Numbered from the stretch's first letter, positions 24,324 to 36,808 are shown. The stretch: 64,000 nucleotides of DNA from Rhytidiadelphus loreus (GCA_947034895.1 OX344763.1:63631093-63695092); one strand, 5' to 3'. The notes: generated from the letters alone by a model not told the origin. Numbers and translations are program-made.

Positions 24324-24886
24324 TACAAGGCCTTATTCGTTAAAATGAGACAAGTTGCAGTCTCATTTTAATTCATTCCTATATTTAGGTTCAAGAAATC
24401 TTTCATTAAATTGAGATTGTTCATTAAATTGAGACTTAGAAATGTCAAAATATCTATTTGATTATTTTTCAACCATTAAAAAATAATGGTTAAAATTCGA
24501 AATCACATTTGGATTCACAAACTTATTTGTGAAAAGGAGAAAAAAAATACTCAAAGACATTATAAAGTGAGACATTTCTTTAAATTGAGACTTAAAAATG
24601 TCAAAGAACTAATCTACATATTCGAGGTATGTCCAACTTTGATATGAAACACATGAAAAATAAACAAAATATATCAAAAAATTAGTTAAATATAAAGTTT
24701 GAAGATGCAATAGTATGAAATAAGTTTACTATTAATAGAAATAGGATTTCCTTACTTACATAGCCACACTATCATAATAAAACAAATACATATATGATCA
24801 TTGATCAGTTGCAATGATCATTCTAATTGTAATTGAACTACCAAAACAATAGTCTACTAGTAATAGAACTATGAACTATGAACTAA
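24324..24886. other. 3' flank of DUF7869 copy 2, with hairpin and short repeats
   Basis: Begins AAGGCCTTATTCGTTAAAAT. TTAAAATGAGAC at 24338 and GTCTCATTTTAA form a 12-bp hairpin with an 8-base loop. AAATTGAGACTTARAAATGTC occurs twice (about 24425 and 24586). The start resembles the sequence at 2443. No gene seen. Confidence 0.55.
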
Positions 24887-27652
24887 TCAATCTTCTTCCA
24901 TAGAGTCATCATTAGTTGCAGTTGTCGTAAAGGCCGCCACTGATGCCTTTATGATATCAATTTGCAAACTTGGAATTGTCACTTTTGGATGTTTAGTTGT
25001 TTCACGAAAACGTGGCTTCCAAGCTGTCATGATACAATCTGTATTTGCCCAATCTAAAGGTATTACGCGATCCTCACGCCACACATTCCCTTCTTTGGTG
25101 TCCCATCCGGCATAGTTCACCATATCAATGTGCCGATCCGAAGTAGGTGTCCAATATTGGATTTTGATCTTATGCATATGCCCCGGATCTGGGCTGGGAG
25201 CCGTAATGGCCCTGGCAAGCCAAAATGGCTTCGGGTCATGATCTGCGGGACGCACCACAACAAAAGAACATGCGTGCGTATCACGATTAACACGAAAGGA
25301 AGGACGTGGACGATCACGTCTACGTCCAACAAAGGATGCATCCTCTGCATCTTCTTCACGCAATGTGCCATCTCTTTGCATTCGATCTATCTCGTCAGGG
25401 GCGATCCTCGAAGCTGGCCAAAATCCATCAAGTAACACCTCACGCACTTGAAGAGGAGCATCCAAAGCACTTCTGACGCCTTTCCAATAATCTTGTAGTG
25501 GGCCATTCTTCCGCCTAAACTCTCCAGTGTAATCGTCATTTGCCATTTTGTTCCAATGTCCAACATAACCATTCAAGCCCTTCTTTATGTCATCAAGAGC
25601 TTTCATCAGTTGAGAAGCCAAAGGTAGAGGACTACCACTTGGCACTATGGGAAGTCCATCTTCACTCTCAATCCACAACCTAATTCCTTTGCCATGCTCT
25701 AGCAACCACTTATCGTCTGTACACAAATTCTTATACTCCATCAAAGGCCATCTTGAAGAATCCATGAAAAACTTAAATTGTTGGGACTTCGAATGTCCTT
25801 CAAGGTAGTCCCCGCGAGAGCCCAAGTAACCCTCCACAAATTTTTTGAAATCAGGAAGCTCCTCAATGAGATGAGGAATCACGGGATGCGTTTCACAATC
25901 CATAAAGGATTTCATGAGCAAAGGAAGTGTTGGGTAGTTATTTGTCTTCAATCTTGAAGACCATCGACCAAAAAGAGCATCAATGTCTTCGTGAGTGTGT
26001 CCTACAATGAGGAAGTTGATGTACACCTCACGAAAAATGCCTTTATATACAAGCAAAGAGCAAAAGGCAAAAACATATCGATTCTTGTTGTCCCCTGAAG
26101 CATTATTCAATTGCAATACTAATACTGGTGGGAGAGGTTGAGCCGGAATCGGTTCTTGTAGAGGTGGAAGGAGGGAGTCCAAGCAATTCTCTGCTCCAAT
26201 TAGAAGTGCCTTCGTCAAGGTGGATTGGTCTCTCTCGATAGAAAATAACGTGCGCGATGAATTCTTTGGCGGTCCTTCCAAATCACGCAACAACCTTGCA
26301 ATGGATCCAATGGTATGATTTGAATCAAATGGGTAAATGCCCAAACCGTAGTGTGCATATCGCACATCTCCATGACCATGAGCAATCATACCTGTAACAG
26401 CAACGGGCATTTTCATGAAGGACTCTGTCACTTTGGTCTTGTGAGAAAAGTGTGGAGAAGACGTCTTTGAATGATCCATTTTATCATGAATGATGCACAA
26501 CATCTTCTCTGGGTATGTCTCGGAAAAATACCGATTTCCGTAGTAGTATTCCCTATGGGCCTTCTGCCCGGCAACATGGATATTCAAAAGATTAGTCCAC
26601 TTATTTTGTGTCTCCGAACACACACAAGTACTCCTCAATTGCTTGTATGTATCACAAAGGCCACACCTAGCGAAAGTGTCTCCACGAGCCTTTGCAGCAA
26701 ATTCTGGGAAAGAAGCACGACGAATGTTGCTCAAGCCACTAGAAGAAATTGGTTGCAAGTCAAGTGATGCATTACACTCATTGATTTTTGGTAATTGCTC
26801 ACTCCAACGAAATGCAGAAGGTAGAACCATTGATGGGACTTTCTCCCCAGATTCTAATGTTCTTGTCTTGTGTGGCATTTTATCTGCATCAGACTCAATA
26901 AGTTGTCGAAGTGTGGCGGTAGCTTGAAGAGTATGCATGCATGGCTTCTTTGATCCCACATTTCCATGGACCTCAGATTGCTTTCCAACTCTGGCCTTTT
27001 CTTTATACCTATAGTAGGTAGCTTTTGCAATCCCATGAATGATCCACCACGTTGTGGGACACACTTCCCTACCTTTCAAAGTTATCCACTCCTTGCCATC
27101 AACGTCTTTGTGGATTTGCCTATGCACCTCTAAAAGTGTCTTGTTGCGAGCCTTGAAGTCATAACCTCCATAGAGGTCAGTCCGAATTGCTTGAATTTGC
27201 TCACGAGGAAAAGGCTGCACACAATTTCTACTGCAACATGTTTTCGTGGAAACTGTTGTGATGGATTCCATAGTGAGGAGAAACTCTCTCTTAGGAGGCA
27301 CAACAGGATCAACCTTCTCACGAGTTGTTTCATATGATCGAACCCCTTTACGAACTCTTCTGTTTGAGGCGTTTGCAGCCATGTTGTATATATAGGTCTG
27401 GTCATGGTCATACAAATTTACACCATCGTGGAGAAACACTCATTTAATGTGCCAAGAGCGCAACGACCACATATTTGCAGACGAGAACAACTCTTCATTC
27501 AAAGACTCTGCAATCTGAATGGCAACTCGATCATCACCAAGAGGCTTCTTATCCATGTCAATGATCAAGTCCGGGTCAACATTTTGACAAACACCCCTTG
27601 CGACGTCCAGGGCTGCTACCGTGCGAGCTTGAAAGCATGAGCTTGTGAGCTT
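24887..27652 (-). CDS. DUF7869-family transposase-like protein, copy 2, nearly intact
   Basis: An uninterrupted frame of about 850 codons runs from 27439 to 24887. Residue positions below count from that point. CCSRNCVQPFPR lies at 69-79, HDKMDHSK at 318-325, LQLNNASGDNKNRY at 442-455 and VGHTHEDIDALFGRW at 479-493. A C-terminal module contains VVVRPADHDPKPFWLARA and YAGWDTKEGNVW. Compared with copy 1, the first Asp of the MDN motif is Asn here. A TGA at 27440 separates this from an upstream frame to about 27652 that aligns to the copy 1 N-terminus (RGVCQNVDPDLIID), so the true N-terminus is longer and broken. The next in-frame ATG is MAANASNRRVRKG, near 27382. The role as a DDE-type enzyme is inferred. 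Confidence 0.8.
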
Positions 27653-28400
27653 GTAAGCTTGTGAGCGGGAAAAAAAAATTTGAAAAAAAAGAATGAGGTG
27701 ACCATGACCGTGGATGTACCTATGACCGTGCATGCATTGAATTTGAGATGACTCTGAATAGTTAGGCCCTTTTTCTTTCAATTATTGAGTATCTTATGAA
27801 TTGAAGGAAAGAAACATGCTTCAACATTTGCATTGGGTTTAAGAACTCTTTGGCTGTTATTGATGTAGAAGTTATTTGCTTGGAGTAAGGAGATAATTTA
27901 TTTAGGATACTAATTGACTTGATGCGTCACTTTTGTTACATTAAATTTTTTCTAATTCTCAAATTCGCATTTTTGAAGTAAAATATAATTTTGGGTCTAT
28001 TTTTGTCCTACCACTTCTGGATATTTCACTATGAAGGCTGTGAATTTCTTTATTTGTCATTGAGCTCTTTATAGGGGGGTAAAGATACTCCATTTTTTTT
28101 TTCTAGCTTACACTACAATTTTTGTGGCTGCACACTTCAGTTGGTGAGAATATATTTCTAGACTGCAAACTTTTTTATTTGTTAAGCGTTTAGGGTGGTA
28201 TACATTTATTTCACTCTTCCTCTTCCATTTCCAGTATTGAAGACCCTGTGGATCATACTCGTGTGCTAGCCAACACCCGAAATGCAAAGGTGTGAAAGGA
28301 AATAAATCACACAACATGTAGCCATAAAACATACAAATCCAATCATCATGAAAATGAAAACATAATGGGTTGACTCATAAGATACGTCAATCTCATGAGT
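27653..28400. other. No gene seen
   Basis: Contains imperfect GCTTGTGAGC/GCTTGTAAGC short repeats just upstream of the DUF7869 frame (27635-27665), then AT-rich sequence without a convincing frame. Confidence 0.5.
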
Positions 28401-31400
28401 CTAAGTTGCCGTAGATTCGGTCACAGAATCCTTGTCACTAGAAGAATCAGAAGTCTCTCTACCCTCGGAAGCTGATCCGTCTATGAATTGCAAGACATTT
28501 AGAGCGTAGGAAGGAGTACGGCGTTTGGACTTTGAAGTACCAAACTCAGCAAACGCCGATGCCAGCTGCTCTGCATAGACGGGAAGATCAAATGACTTCT
28601 CCGGACTCAAGATAAGTCTTCGTATCTTCTTCACGACCCCCAGTGCCATCAATCCTTCGTTGCTGCAAACACAAATGACTGAGTGTTAGATTCTTGAAAG
28701 CTTACAAGTATCATGCAAATCAATCATTTGAAAACAAAGAAACTTACTTACTAGGTCTATCTCGCCGAACAAACTTCCGCACTTTTATAGTCATAGCGTC
28801 TGGATCCTGCAAAACCACAACTGGTGGCGCTTCGGAAACTACAGTTGTCGCAATAAGAGGGATGGTCTTCTTCATAGGCTCAAGGATGCCTGCAAAAATC
28901 ATCTTATCTGCCTCCAATGCCAGAATGTGGCGCCCTATCGCATGACAGGCTGTAATAGAGGCACCTGAAAAAAAAAAAAAGGATGTCACTACCAAATATC
29001 ATTTTGAGTACAGCATACACATGGAATATACACATGTTCACTCAAAACTCACCCATGGATGCTGTGCAGTCAAGAACAACATCTCCTTCGTCGGTGGTTC
29101 CTTCAATGATGTGCCGCAATAAGCGGGCGTCCTTTTCTCAAGCCCCTCGCCATGGCATTCGATCCATGTCGTTCATTAACATGGAATCCTCGGTGGTGTA
29201 GTTCATGAGCAAGTCATCAAGCCTGAGGTCGACTTTGGCCTTCAACATTGTTGGTGAGCGCTTAAAAAAGAATTTTGATTTTCCTCTGTCACCGAGGTCT
29301 TTGATCAAAAGTGTGATGCCGAACTTCAAAGTCTGTAAGCATTAAAACAAACACATTAAAAAATTGAGAGAAAATATAAAATGAAAAGTACACACTACAT
29401 TGGTTTTGTGAAAAACAACATCATACCGTGCTCTTTTGGTCTATGGCCGAAGTCAAATGCACTCGATTCATGCCCATCCATTCTTTCTTCTTTACCATTG
29501 TGGGGTATCCTTCACAGAGTCCAGCAATGGTGCTTTTGGCATCCACGCTCCACGAATGGAACACCACAATGCAGACATGGTCCTGCAAATGTTTTTCAGC
29601 AAAGAAAAATGCTTCATTAATCATGTTGTACTCTGGATCCGAGTTCCAATAAGGCACGTGATTAGGTGTAGTCGACACATCCGGCATTGGCAAATTCTCG
29701 TGGCAATCAAAGAGCATGAGGTCAAATCCCGGCCATTGATTGACTACTCCATCAAACATCCTCCCCTTCCCTTTCACCATCTGCAAACACAAATTGACAG
29801 GTGTTAAGTCCATGTCACAAGTAAGGAATAGCTATATACTTTGAAAACCAAATTATTAATTACAAAAACATGTACATTACCTTCTTCAAAAAATCCATAA
29901 CTTCGGTGTAGCAATTGGAGCCGAGCGTTTTCTCATTGTCGACAACCTCTTCAATAGAGACGTTGAGCACCAACTCTTTCGAGGTCACATTGTCATCGTC
30001 ACCAAGTTCAATCACTTGTATACCTTGTGTAACAACGTCTTCTAAGAACTCTGGCAACACGGCTTTCCTCTTCATCCCCACGTGAACTCCACCTTCCGTC
30101 TGCGTGTTCTGATCCTCTTTTGGTGATGCCGGAACGCTGTCTCCATCATCTTGCTTTTTCTTCCCTTTTGCCTTCGCCTTCTCTTCCTTCTCCTTCTCCT
30201 TCTCTTTCTCCTTCTCCACCAACTTGGCCACACGCTCTGCTTCCTTCTTTTCTTTGTTTTCCAGAGCAACTTGTAGTCGAGCTGCTTTCTTCCTGTCAAG
30301 GTTATCCCTCCTTGCAATGGCCCTCTCCCTTTGCTTATCATCGAGCCCTGCAAACTCGTCCACCTCCATATCAATAGTCCCAATTCCCTCCAAAGACAAC
30401 CGCAGTTGTACCTCAGATGGATGAGTGTAGGCAATAGGGCAATCAATGTACCATCCGCCGCCACTGAGGTGAGTCGTCGTGTATGTCCGCAGCTGGTTTG
30501 TGTGTATATGCAATCCGCGGAACTACGATCCAGAAAATTTGAGAGGAACGAAGGCAAGTCTTTTTTCTGAATTGCATTTTTTGCCTCTAGCTCGTACTTG
30601 AAGTACCTGCCAAATAAGAGAACACAATGTCCGTTACAGACCAGTAACAAAGCACCAAGGAGGCCTCAATTCCATTTAAACATCATGCAGTTCTACATCA
30701 ACACAAAACTTAGAATATTCCCTTAAAAAAATTGTGATGGAAAAACATTTCATTTCAGGACCTTGAGGCAAAAAAATGAAGGGGTCCACCAAGTACCACT
30801 CTAACCACCGTCGGATCCGACAGTGGTCTTAGAGGTACCAGAAGGACCCCCAAATTATTGACCTCCTTTATATTCCTAATTTATTTTCAAAATAAATATA
30901 TCTCCAAGAAATATAAATATTGCATAATTCACAATTCTCACATCTTATAAAATCTAATACTTTTGAAGAAATTGAGACATACCGGAATACAACCCTTCGC
31001 ACTGCCAGCCTCCCACCTTCAAAAGTCATGAAATTGTCATTTTTCTTGAAGTAGTTCGTTCCTCTGAGGTGAGCCATGAAGCCTTGATCCCAGATCTTTC
31101 TCCTCTACCCTTCCAAATAGTCTGACAACGTCTCGGGTTTCAGTGGAGTGGCCATGTTGATATTGATGTTGTCTTGCTGCATTGTTTTGTTGAAGTAGTC
31201 AACGGCTGCGTCTTCAATCTATAAAATCCAATAATTAGTTCATTCCAATATATATAAATTGCGGTACTAGAATATATAGAGTACATGATTTTATTTATTC
31301 CAAACTTTTAGGATCTCAAATGCAACTCATTTTCATTTGAAACACTTACCCCAGCATATCACACGCATCTGTTTAAGAAAGGGCCCAGTAGTGTCTCCGA

Positions 31401-33039
31401 TACAGGCCTCGGTGGAAGTCGTATAGCATCACGTCTAGGCATTGAGGAGTTCCACCACTTCAAAAACTTGGTCTTGTGGAAAGGAGTGGTGTTGCAAGTA
31501 GCTACCATTTGAAGTTTTTCAAGGGTCATCTCCGGGACCTCATTAGCGCTCCAATGTTTCTCCACCTGCCTCATAAACAGCCACAATACAAATTATAATT
31601 TGAACTTCATCCAATATAATTGACATCCAATGAAAATGTGTGAATGAAACATACCTTAGCTAGGAATTCCGGCTGATGAGCAGGATTGGCCACCGTGACC
31701 AATTTCATCATCTTCACATTCAATTTTCCAGTCTTTTCATTTGCATCTGCTCTCATAGCATGCGCAACTCCCTGGGGAGTCTTTTCCTTCTCTAGTGAAG
31801 TCTCATTGTATTTTCGAACTGCAGCATCCATTGCCTATGATATCTCTTGCTACAAAAGACCAATGATAAGAATGAAAATCAAAATAATGATCATATAAAA
31901 AGCAAAAAAAAAATCGGCACAGAATACTCAATACGTAGTCCAAAAAAAACTAGAATATCTATATTTAAGTAGAAGCAAGACTGAATTATAGTACTTTGAT
32001 CCAAACAGTATCTCACCCGAAAAACGAAAGTAGTGAAGACCTCCAGGGGCATAGAGTACCAAGTCCTCCTTGATTTTGGTATATCACACCGTTTGAGCTC
32101 CAACGGCCTCAGCATCTCATTGAATCTCTTGATGGGAAGAAGGCCGTACTTCTGAACGCGATATAAAGTATGGACGAGGTTTGTTTTCACATGGGAATCC
32201 TCTGTGGACCTGGAATTGATAAAAACATTATTATTTCAAGTTTTATCTATAGAGGAAACATTTCTAAATAAAAATACAAAAAGAAATTGTAAGCGCTTTC
32301 ACAAAAAGTAAATGAAAAACTCACTTGTTGATGTCATGCATTACATGCATGACCAACTCTGTCTTCCCTTTGGTATCCAGAACAATTGAGTCCACGGCAC
32401 AATGCCACTCCCAATCTTTGGAGTGTTTCCTGGTGATATAACTCATCCAAGAAAGGAGCCTGTGATTACCGTCACAAACAAAGAACTTCAAATTCTTGAG
32501 AAATCTCAACTCTGGTACGGCGTTTCAACCTCGGCGTTGAAAATGTCATTTCTCTTTTTCCACAATGGATCCCATCCGTCCATCTCCTCTTCAGTGAATG
32601 CTAGACTCTCTCCGGCTTCGTTTAGCTAGACTTCAGCTAGACTCTCTCCGACTTCGTTTGTTGTGGTCACATAAAACACTTCGGCTCCATCACGGTACCT
32701 TGTATTGAACTCCTACTCCAGCAACTTCAAGTCACAAGCAAGCGTCAGCCTTACCATAGGCATAGCCACCATTCGACAGAGTGGGCCCCTTAGTCGAAAG
32801 AGATGGTCGGGCTTCATCCTCAGAGATGCAATGGTCTTCACTGAATCCACCTTGTGATATGACCGTAAGTCATCCTCATCCAAGCCTTTATCATCTTGCT
32901 CCAAGACATCTACTTCCACATCCTCTTCTACGAACTCTTCATCCTCCTCGCCTCCAATGTCCGGTTGGAAGGTGTCATCGTTGACTTGGGTCTCAAAGAT
33001 AGTTTCGTCTTGTGACAAAACGGAAGGTGATGCATCCAT
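28401..33039 (-). pseudogene. Ten-exon gene: possible ParB-like domain plus degenerate beta-class DNA methyltransferase domain
   Basis: Exons bounded by AG/GT sites are 33039-32325, 32209-32017, about 31850-31655, 31565-31350, 31218-30983, 30606-29881, 29780-29427, 29332-29053, 28964-28752 and 28662-28401. Exon 1 begins MDASPSVLSQDETIF, is acidic, and ends with FFVCDGNHRLLSWM, which resembles the DGNHRL motif of ParB/Srx-fold domains. The sixth exon is a Lys/Glu-rich coiled region. The seventh has FDLMLFDCHENL, in the position of methyltransferase motif IV ([DS]PP[YW]). Exons 8 and 9 join to give GDVVLDCTASMG and ASITACHAIGRHILALEADK, in the position and layout of motif I. Both signatures are altered, so catalysis is doubtful. 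The frame holds several stops (for example two TAGs and a frameshift in exon 1, a TAG in exon 5, a TGA in exon 8). ParB-methyltransferase fusions are known in bacteria and phages. Confidence 0.6.
30781..30850. repeat. 70-bp palindromic element 1
   Basis: Starts GGGGTCC, ends GGACCCC, with a central CCGTCGGATCCGACAG. It lies in the intron between the exons ending at 30983 and starting at 30606. Confidence 0.8.
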
Positions 33040-33050
33040 CTGGTAGTACA

Positions 33051-33339
33051 AAAAAGGATAAATGAACCGTGTTAATCTTCATGTTCATAATAAGTTTTCC
33101 ATATGAAATACATACTACAAGAATTTGGATGAATAAGTGAAGGACTTTAAATGATATTACATGGCATTATTTAACCATTAGTGATTTGAAAATAGCACGG
33201 AAAGAAGATAAAACAAATATACATATTAGATATGCAAGTGGATACATAACTGTGAGCAAAAAATAACTCCAAGTCATTAAGATCAGTCAATGTCAACATC
33301 CACCTCCGAGTCAGAGCTTATGTGAATGATGACAACCTC
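33051..33339. other. Gap between candidate exons
   Basis: Mostly AT-rich intron-like sequence. Just below 33340 the minus frame continues past a TAG with EVVIIHISSDSEVDVDID, which looks like a hydrophobic SUMO-interaction-type motif next to acidic residues, then stops. Confidence 0.4.
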
Positions 33340-33771
33340 CTATCTACCTTGAATTTGGCTACAATCACACATATAGTAGTCCATCTCTGGACCGTCTATA
33401 GTGATGGAATCCTGACTGTTTGAGCTATACTCAGTTTCGGAACTCTCAGGAGACATAAATGGTCTCATCGGATCCCTATTTCTAGCCATCAATATGACCC
33501 TCTCCAATCGCTCACGACGTCTGCGCGCCCCAGTGTCACTCACTCGGCTCATTACTGAGCTCTCAAGGGCATCTGCTGCTCGGTCTGCAGCATCCATGAC
33601 ATTATAGAAACTTACCACGTCTTCTTTCTCAATTTCATCCTCTTTTTTGTCACTAGAGATTTTCTTTGGTGAATTTCCCAGAGTAAATGGCTCAGAAGGT
33701 CCCACTCCATGAACACTTGGCAGATAATGGGGTTCCGCAATGGGTATTGAAGAACTACGTCCACGCCCTGC
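33340..33771 (-). CDS. Candidate upstream exon of the methyltransferase-like gene
   Basis: An acceptor (AAACAG/GCAGGG) opens a frame reading AGRGRSSSIPIAEPHYLPSV, then a Lys/Glu segment and an Arg-rich helix (GARRRRERLERVILMARNR), ending at a TAG at 33340. The phase agrees with the exon at 35773-35862. The junction to 33039 is unresolved because no donor in matching phase was found. It could be the end of a short separate gene. Confidence 0.4.
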   Translation of the reverse strand, partial: AGRGRSSSIPIAEPHYLPSVHGVGPSEPFTLGNSPKKISSDKKEDEIEKEDVVSFYNVMDAADRAADALESSVMSRVSDTGARRRRERLERVILMARNRDPMRPFMSPESSETEYSSNSQDSITIDGPEMDYYMCDCSQIQGR

Positions 33772-33887
33772 CTGTTTCCAATGAAAGAATTTTAAAAAGT
33801 GTTGTTCAAGTAAATAATCCTAATTGGACAAGAGCAAAGAGGCACATTTGCACATTAAGAATTTCTATGAATGAATTGGCTTTATGA

Positions 33888-34517
33888 TAAAACAAAAATT
33901 AAGTCCAAAATCAACTTCAAACAAGATAAACAATTGTTCTAGTCCTTCAAAAACAAGGTCAAAGAATATAATGCATATTGACAAGGAAAGACGATCAAGG
34001 AGAAGGCGAAAGACGATGGTCATAAGGTTACTTGGACGATCATTAGGACACTAGGATGGTCAGGAGCCTCTTATTCAGTCAAGGTGAAAGTCCACAAAAA
34101 AAATGTCATTTGCTGAGTTAGGATTACACTGATTTCATTGTCTTTTATGAAACATTAATTAATTAAATAAATTGGACATATTGCATGCTAATTAACATTC
34201 CTGCCATTGCATAATGTTTTTCAATAAAGACTTTGGATCAGTATTTAACATTTTCATCAACAATCTTGTTCTCTCAGATAAAAAGATTTTGAAAAAGAAA
34301 AAGCGGCCTGAAGCAAGGACTATACAAACCGTGGCTATTGAAGTTAAATTACCGCCATCAAATGCATGAATCCATGTCCACATCTTGCTGACAATGATAC
34401 AAGTGGAAATTCTTGCAAGTTTTAGAGCCAGACTCAATGCAATTCCAAGAAGTCACAAAATGACGCCTAAATTGTCAACTATTAACGAATGTGGGTGCAT
34501 GGTAGGGGTATTTTGAA
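33888..34517. other. No gene seen
   Basis: AT-rich sequence with no frame or repeat that I can support. Confidence 0.45.
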
Positions 34518-34587
34518 GGGGTCAGCCAAATTGGGTCCAGTCAACCATCGGATCCGACGGTGAACTGGTCAGAAATCAGTGGACCCC
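34518..34587. repeat. 70-bp palindromic element 2
   Basis: Starts GGGGTC, ends GGACCCC, with a central CCATCGGATCCGACGG. Same length and layout as the other four copies. Confidence 0.8.
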
Positions 34588-34679
34588 TAAAACGCAACAA
34601 AGTCTAGAAGTTGCCTACAATATTTAAATTCAGTGAAAAAAAAGAAGATAAAGACAAGCTCCCGAACTACAAGAACTCG

Positions 34680-34890
34680 CCCTCAACGTCGCTGCTTGAT
34701 CTAACAGATGTCACATAATCTACCTGATCGCGCTTGATCGACCTGAACGTCGATGTGTACAGTACCAGAATTCGCCCTCAACTGGTCTTCAACGTCGCTT
34801 GATCTATCTGAACGTCGATGCTTGAACTACTTGAACTCGCCCTCAACAAGGCTTGAACGTCGATGCATGAACAGAATTCGCAAGTGCTTC
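34680..34890. repeat. Degenerate GAACGTCGATGC / GAACTCGCCCTCAAC repeats
   Basis: GAACTCGCCCTCAAC or GAATTCGCCCTCAAC and GAACGTCGATG recur several times at irregular spacing. One further CAACGTCGATGCATGAACTA lies near 35260, beyond the 34-bp array. Confidence 0.55.
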
Positions 34891-34891
34891 G

Positions 34892-34961
34892 GGGGTCCTG
34901 CAGGATCATGTTCTCTCACCGTCAGACCCGACAGTCACTTCGGGAGACTCAAGGGGACCCC
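34892..34961. repeat. 70-bp palindromic element 3
   Basis: Starts GGGGTCC, ends GGACCCC, with a central CCGTCAGACCCGACAG. Confidence 0.75.
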
Positions 34962-35030
34962 CAGGTTTTACAAAAATCACCCGAACTTCAGCGTCGTGAG
35001 CTGCAACCTAAGTGTGAGTGTGACCCAAGC

Positions 35031-35240
35031 TTCTAGTCACTGCGAGCTGCAAGTGAGTGCGAGCTGCGAGTCACTGCGAGCTACAAGTGAGTGCGAGCTG
35101 CGAGTCACTGCTAGCTGCAAGTGAGTGCGAGCTGTGAGTCACTGCGAGCTGCAAGTGAGTGCAAGCTGCGAGTCACTGCGAGTTGCAAGTGAGTGCGAGC
35201 TGCAAGTGAGTGCGAGCTGCGAGAGTGAAAGCTGCATATC
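35031..35240. repeat. 34-bp minisatellite made of two 17-bp halves
   Basis: TCACTG recurs at 35037, 35071, 35105, 35139 and 35173, an exact 34-bp period. Each unit consists of GAGTCACTGCGAGCTGC followed by AAGTGAGTGCGAGCTGC, so the array grew from a 17-bp half-unit. The open frames across it are repeat artefacts. Confidence 0.9.
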
Positions 35241-35295
35241 GGTCCGTCTTGACCGACTTCAACGTCGATGCATGAACTACCATACTCATTTTGGG

Positions 35296-35365
35296 GAGGT
35301 CCTTAAGGTACTCATTCACCTACCGTCGGACCCGACGGTCACTTCAGGCAAATGTGGAGGACCCC
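35296..35365. repeat. 70-bp palindromic element 4
   Basis: Starts AGGTCC, ends GGACCCC, with a central CCGTCGGACCCGACGG. Confidence 0.75.
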
Positions 35366-35772
35366 GAGGTTTGGTGAAATTCACCCGACATTGAACGCTA
35401 CGTACGAGATCTTGAAAATCAAAACCTGGACTTGAAATCTTACTACCTAGCCGGAAGAAGAGAATTTCAACTGCGAGTCACTGATTTGGGAGGCCCTGAT
35501 CCACTGACCCTACGCTGGCACCCTACGCTCAAAGACACGATTCACAATGCAAGAGCTTCATCTGCTAGTGTTGAGCTCCATTTGCATTTTGCATTTTGGA
35601 TCTCTCCAGTCCTAGATTGCGGAAGTTTCTCTCGTGAATAGGAAGAGAGGCGATTGGATTCAAAACCTGGACGCGAATTGAAGTGCAAATTCTCTCCTCT
35701 TGGAGTGCTAGAAAGAAAACAGCAAATTGAAGTCATGATTCCGTGCTGAAAAAGTGAATTTGAATCCCTTAC

Positions 35773-35862
35773 CTTGAAACGACGACGCGCATTTCCTTGA
35801 ACTCCCTCAGCTGCCTGCGAGCTAGTCTCCTTGCGCGCGCGACTTCTTGTTGTTCGCGTCAT
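35773..35862 (-). CDS. Candidate first exon, basic N-terminus
   Basis: Thirty codons from ATG at 35862, MTRTTRSRARKETSSQAAEG onward, ending exactly at a GTAAGG donor. The highly basic start would suit a nuclear protein. It is in phase with the candidate exon at 33771. The partner gene is inferred. Confidence 0.45.
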
Positions 35863-36071
35863 TGCGTCCAACTGCAGGCCAATACCACATGAGGGATAAG
35901 CAGCTGACTTTGAAAATTTCGGTGCTTTGTTCACGCGAGGGATAAGCAGCAGAGGGATAAGCAAGTGAACTTAAAAATTTCGGTGCTCATCTAGCTTCTC
36001 AGCGAAGGGGATGGGGTAGAATCTAAATTCAAGGCTGAGCTTGATTAACGGAACGACGATGAGATGGCAGT

Positions 36072-36180
36072 TCGGAGCGGGGGATGGGGAACAAAGTTGA
36101 GACGCAGCTCGGAGCGGGGATGGGGAACGAAGATGACATGGCTGCTCGGAGCAGGGGATGGGGAACGGAGAGGAGATGAC
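36072..36180. repeat. 37-bp tandem repeat, three copies
   Basis: TCGGAGCGGGG/ATGGGGAAC recurs at 36072, 36109 and 36146 with substitutions. Unrelated in sequence to the 37-bp array at 3885. Confidence 0.65.
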
Positions 36181-36808
36181 AGAGCAGAGCGGGAAACTCC
36201 ATGCAAAGCCATTGGGACACGGACAACGATCTCAAATTGGCTAAAATTTGTTAGGTTTCTCCTTTTTTGGAAAAAAAGGCTTCCCAAAATGACGTTCTTT
36301 ATACCCATAGTCCCATATGAATGAGCATCAGACTGTGGTTAGATAAGTACAATGAGGGAGAGGGGAGGGGGTACTATTGATTATAAAAAAATTCTTTTCT
36401 TTTTGAACTGAATTGGGGGGGCTGAAAAAAATAATTTAAAATGTAATTCTGAATTAATTGGGGGATCCTAAAAAAATAATTAAAATAAATAATTTCAGTC
36501 TGTTTCCAATAACTTTTCATATTAAACTTAATGAATAAGATCAGAAGAATAGGATGATGGTTCTATGAACATGTACAACAACATAATGTGGAAAAGGCTT
36601 AAGTCTCGAGCTTTCTAAAAAGGATGAGGCAATTTTTAATTTAAATTTGCAAATGAGTTTCTTTGAGGATGGAAGTGAGAAGAGAGCCTAATTGCAGAAG
36701 CACTAGAATAGATGTCTGCGATCACTTTAGTTGGGGATCAAATGCAATAAAAGTGAATTTGGTCATACAAAAGAAAACAAAAGAAGGTGTACAAAGATTG
36801 TAACTTAC

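Noticed and set aside
35031..35240. Possible CRISPR-like array
   Set aside because: Head-to-tail 34-bp units with no unique spacers, in plant-type sequence.
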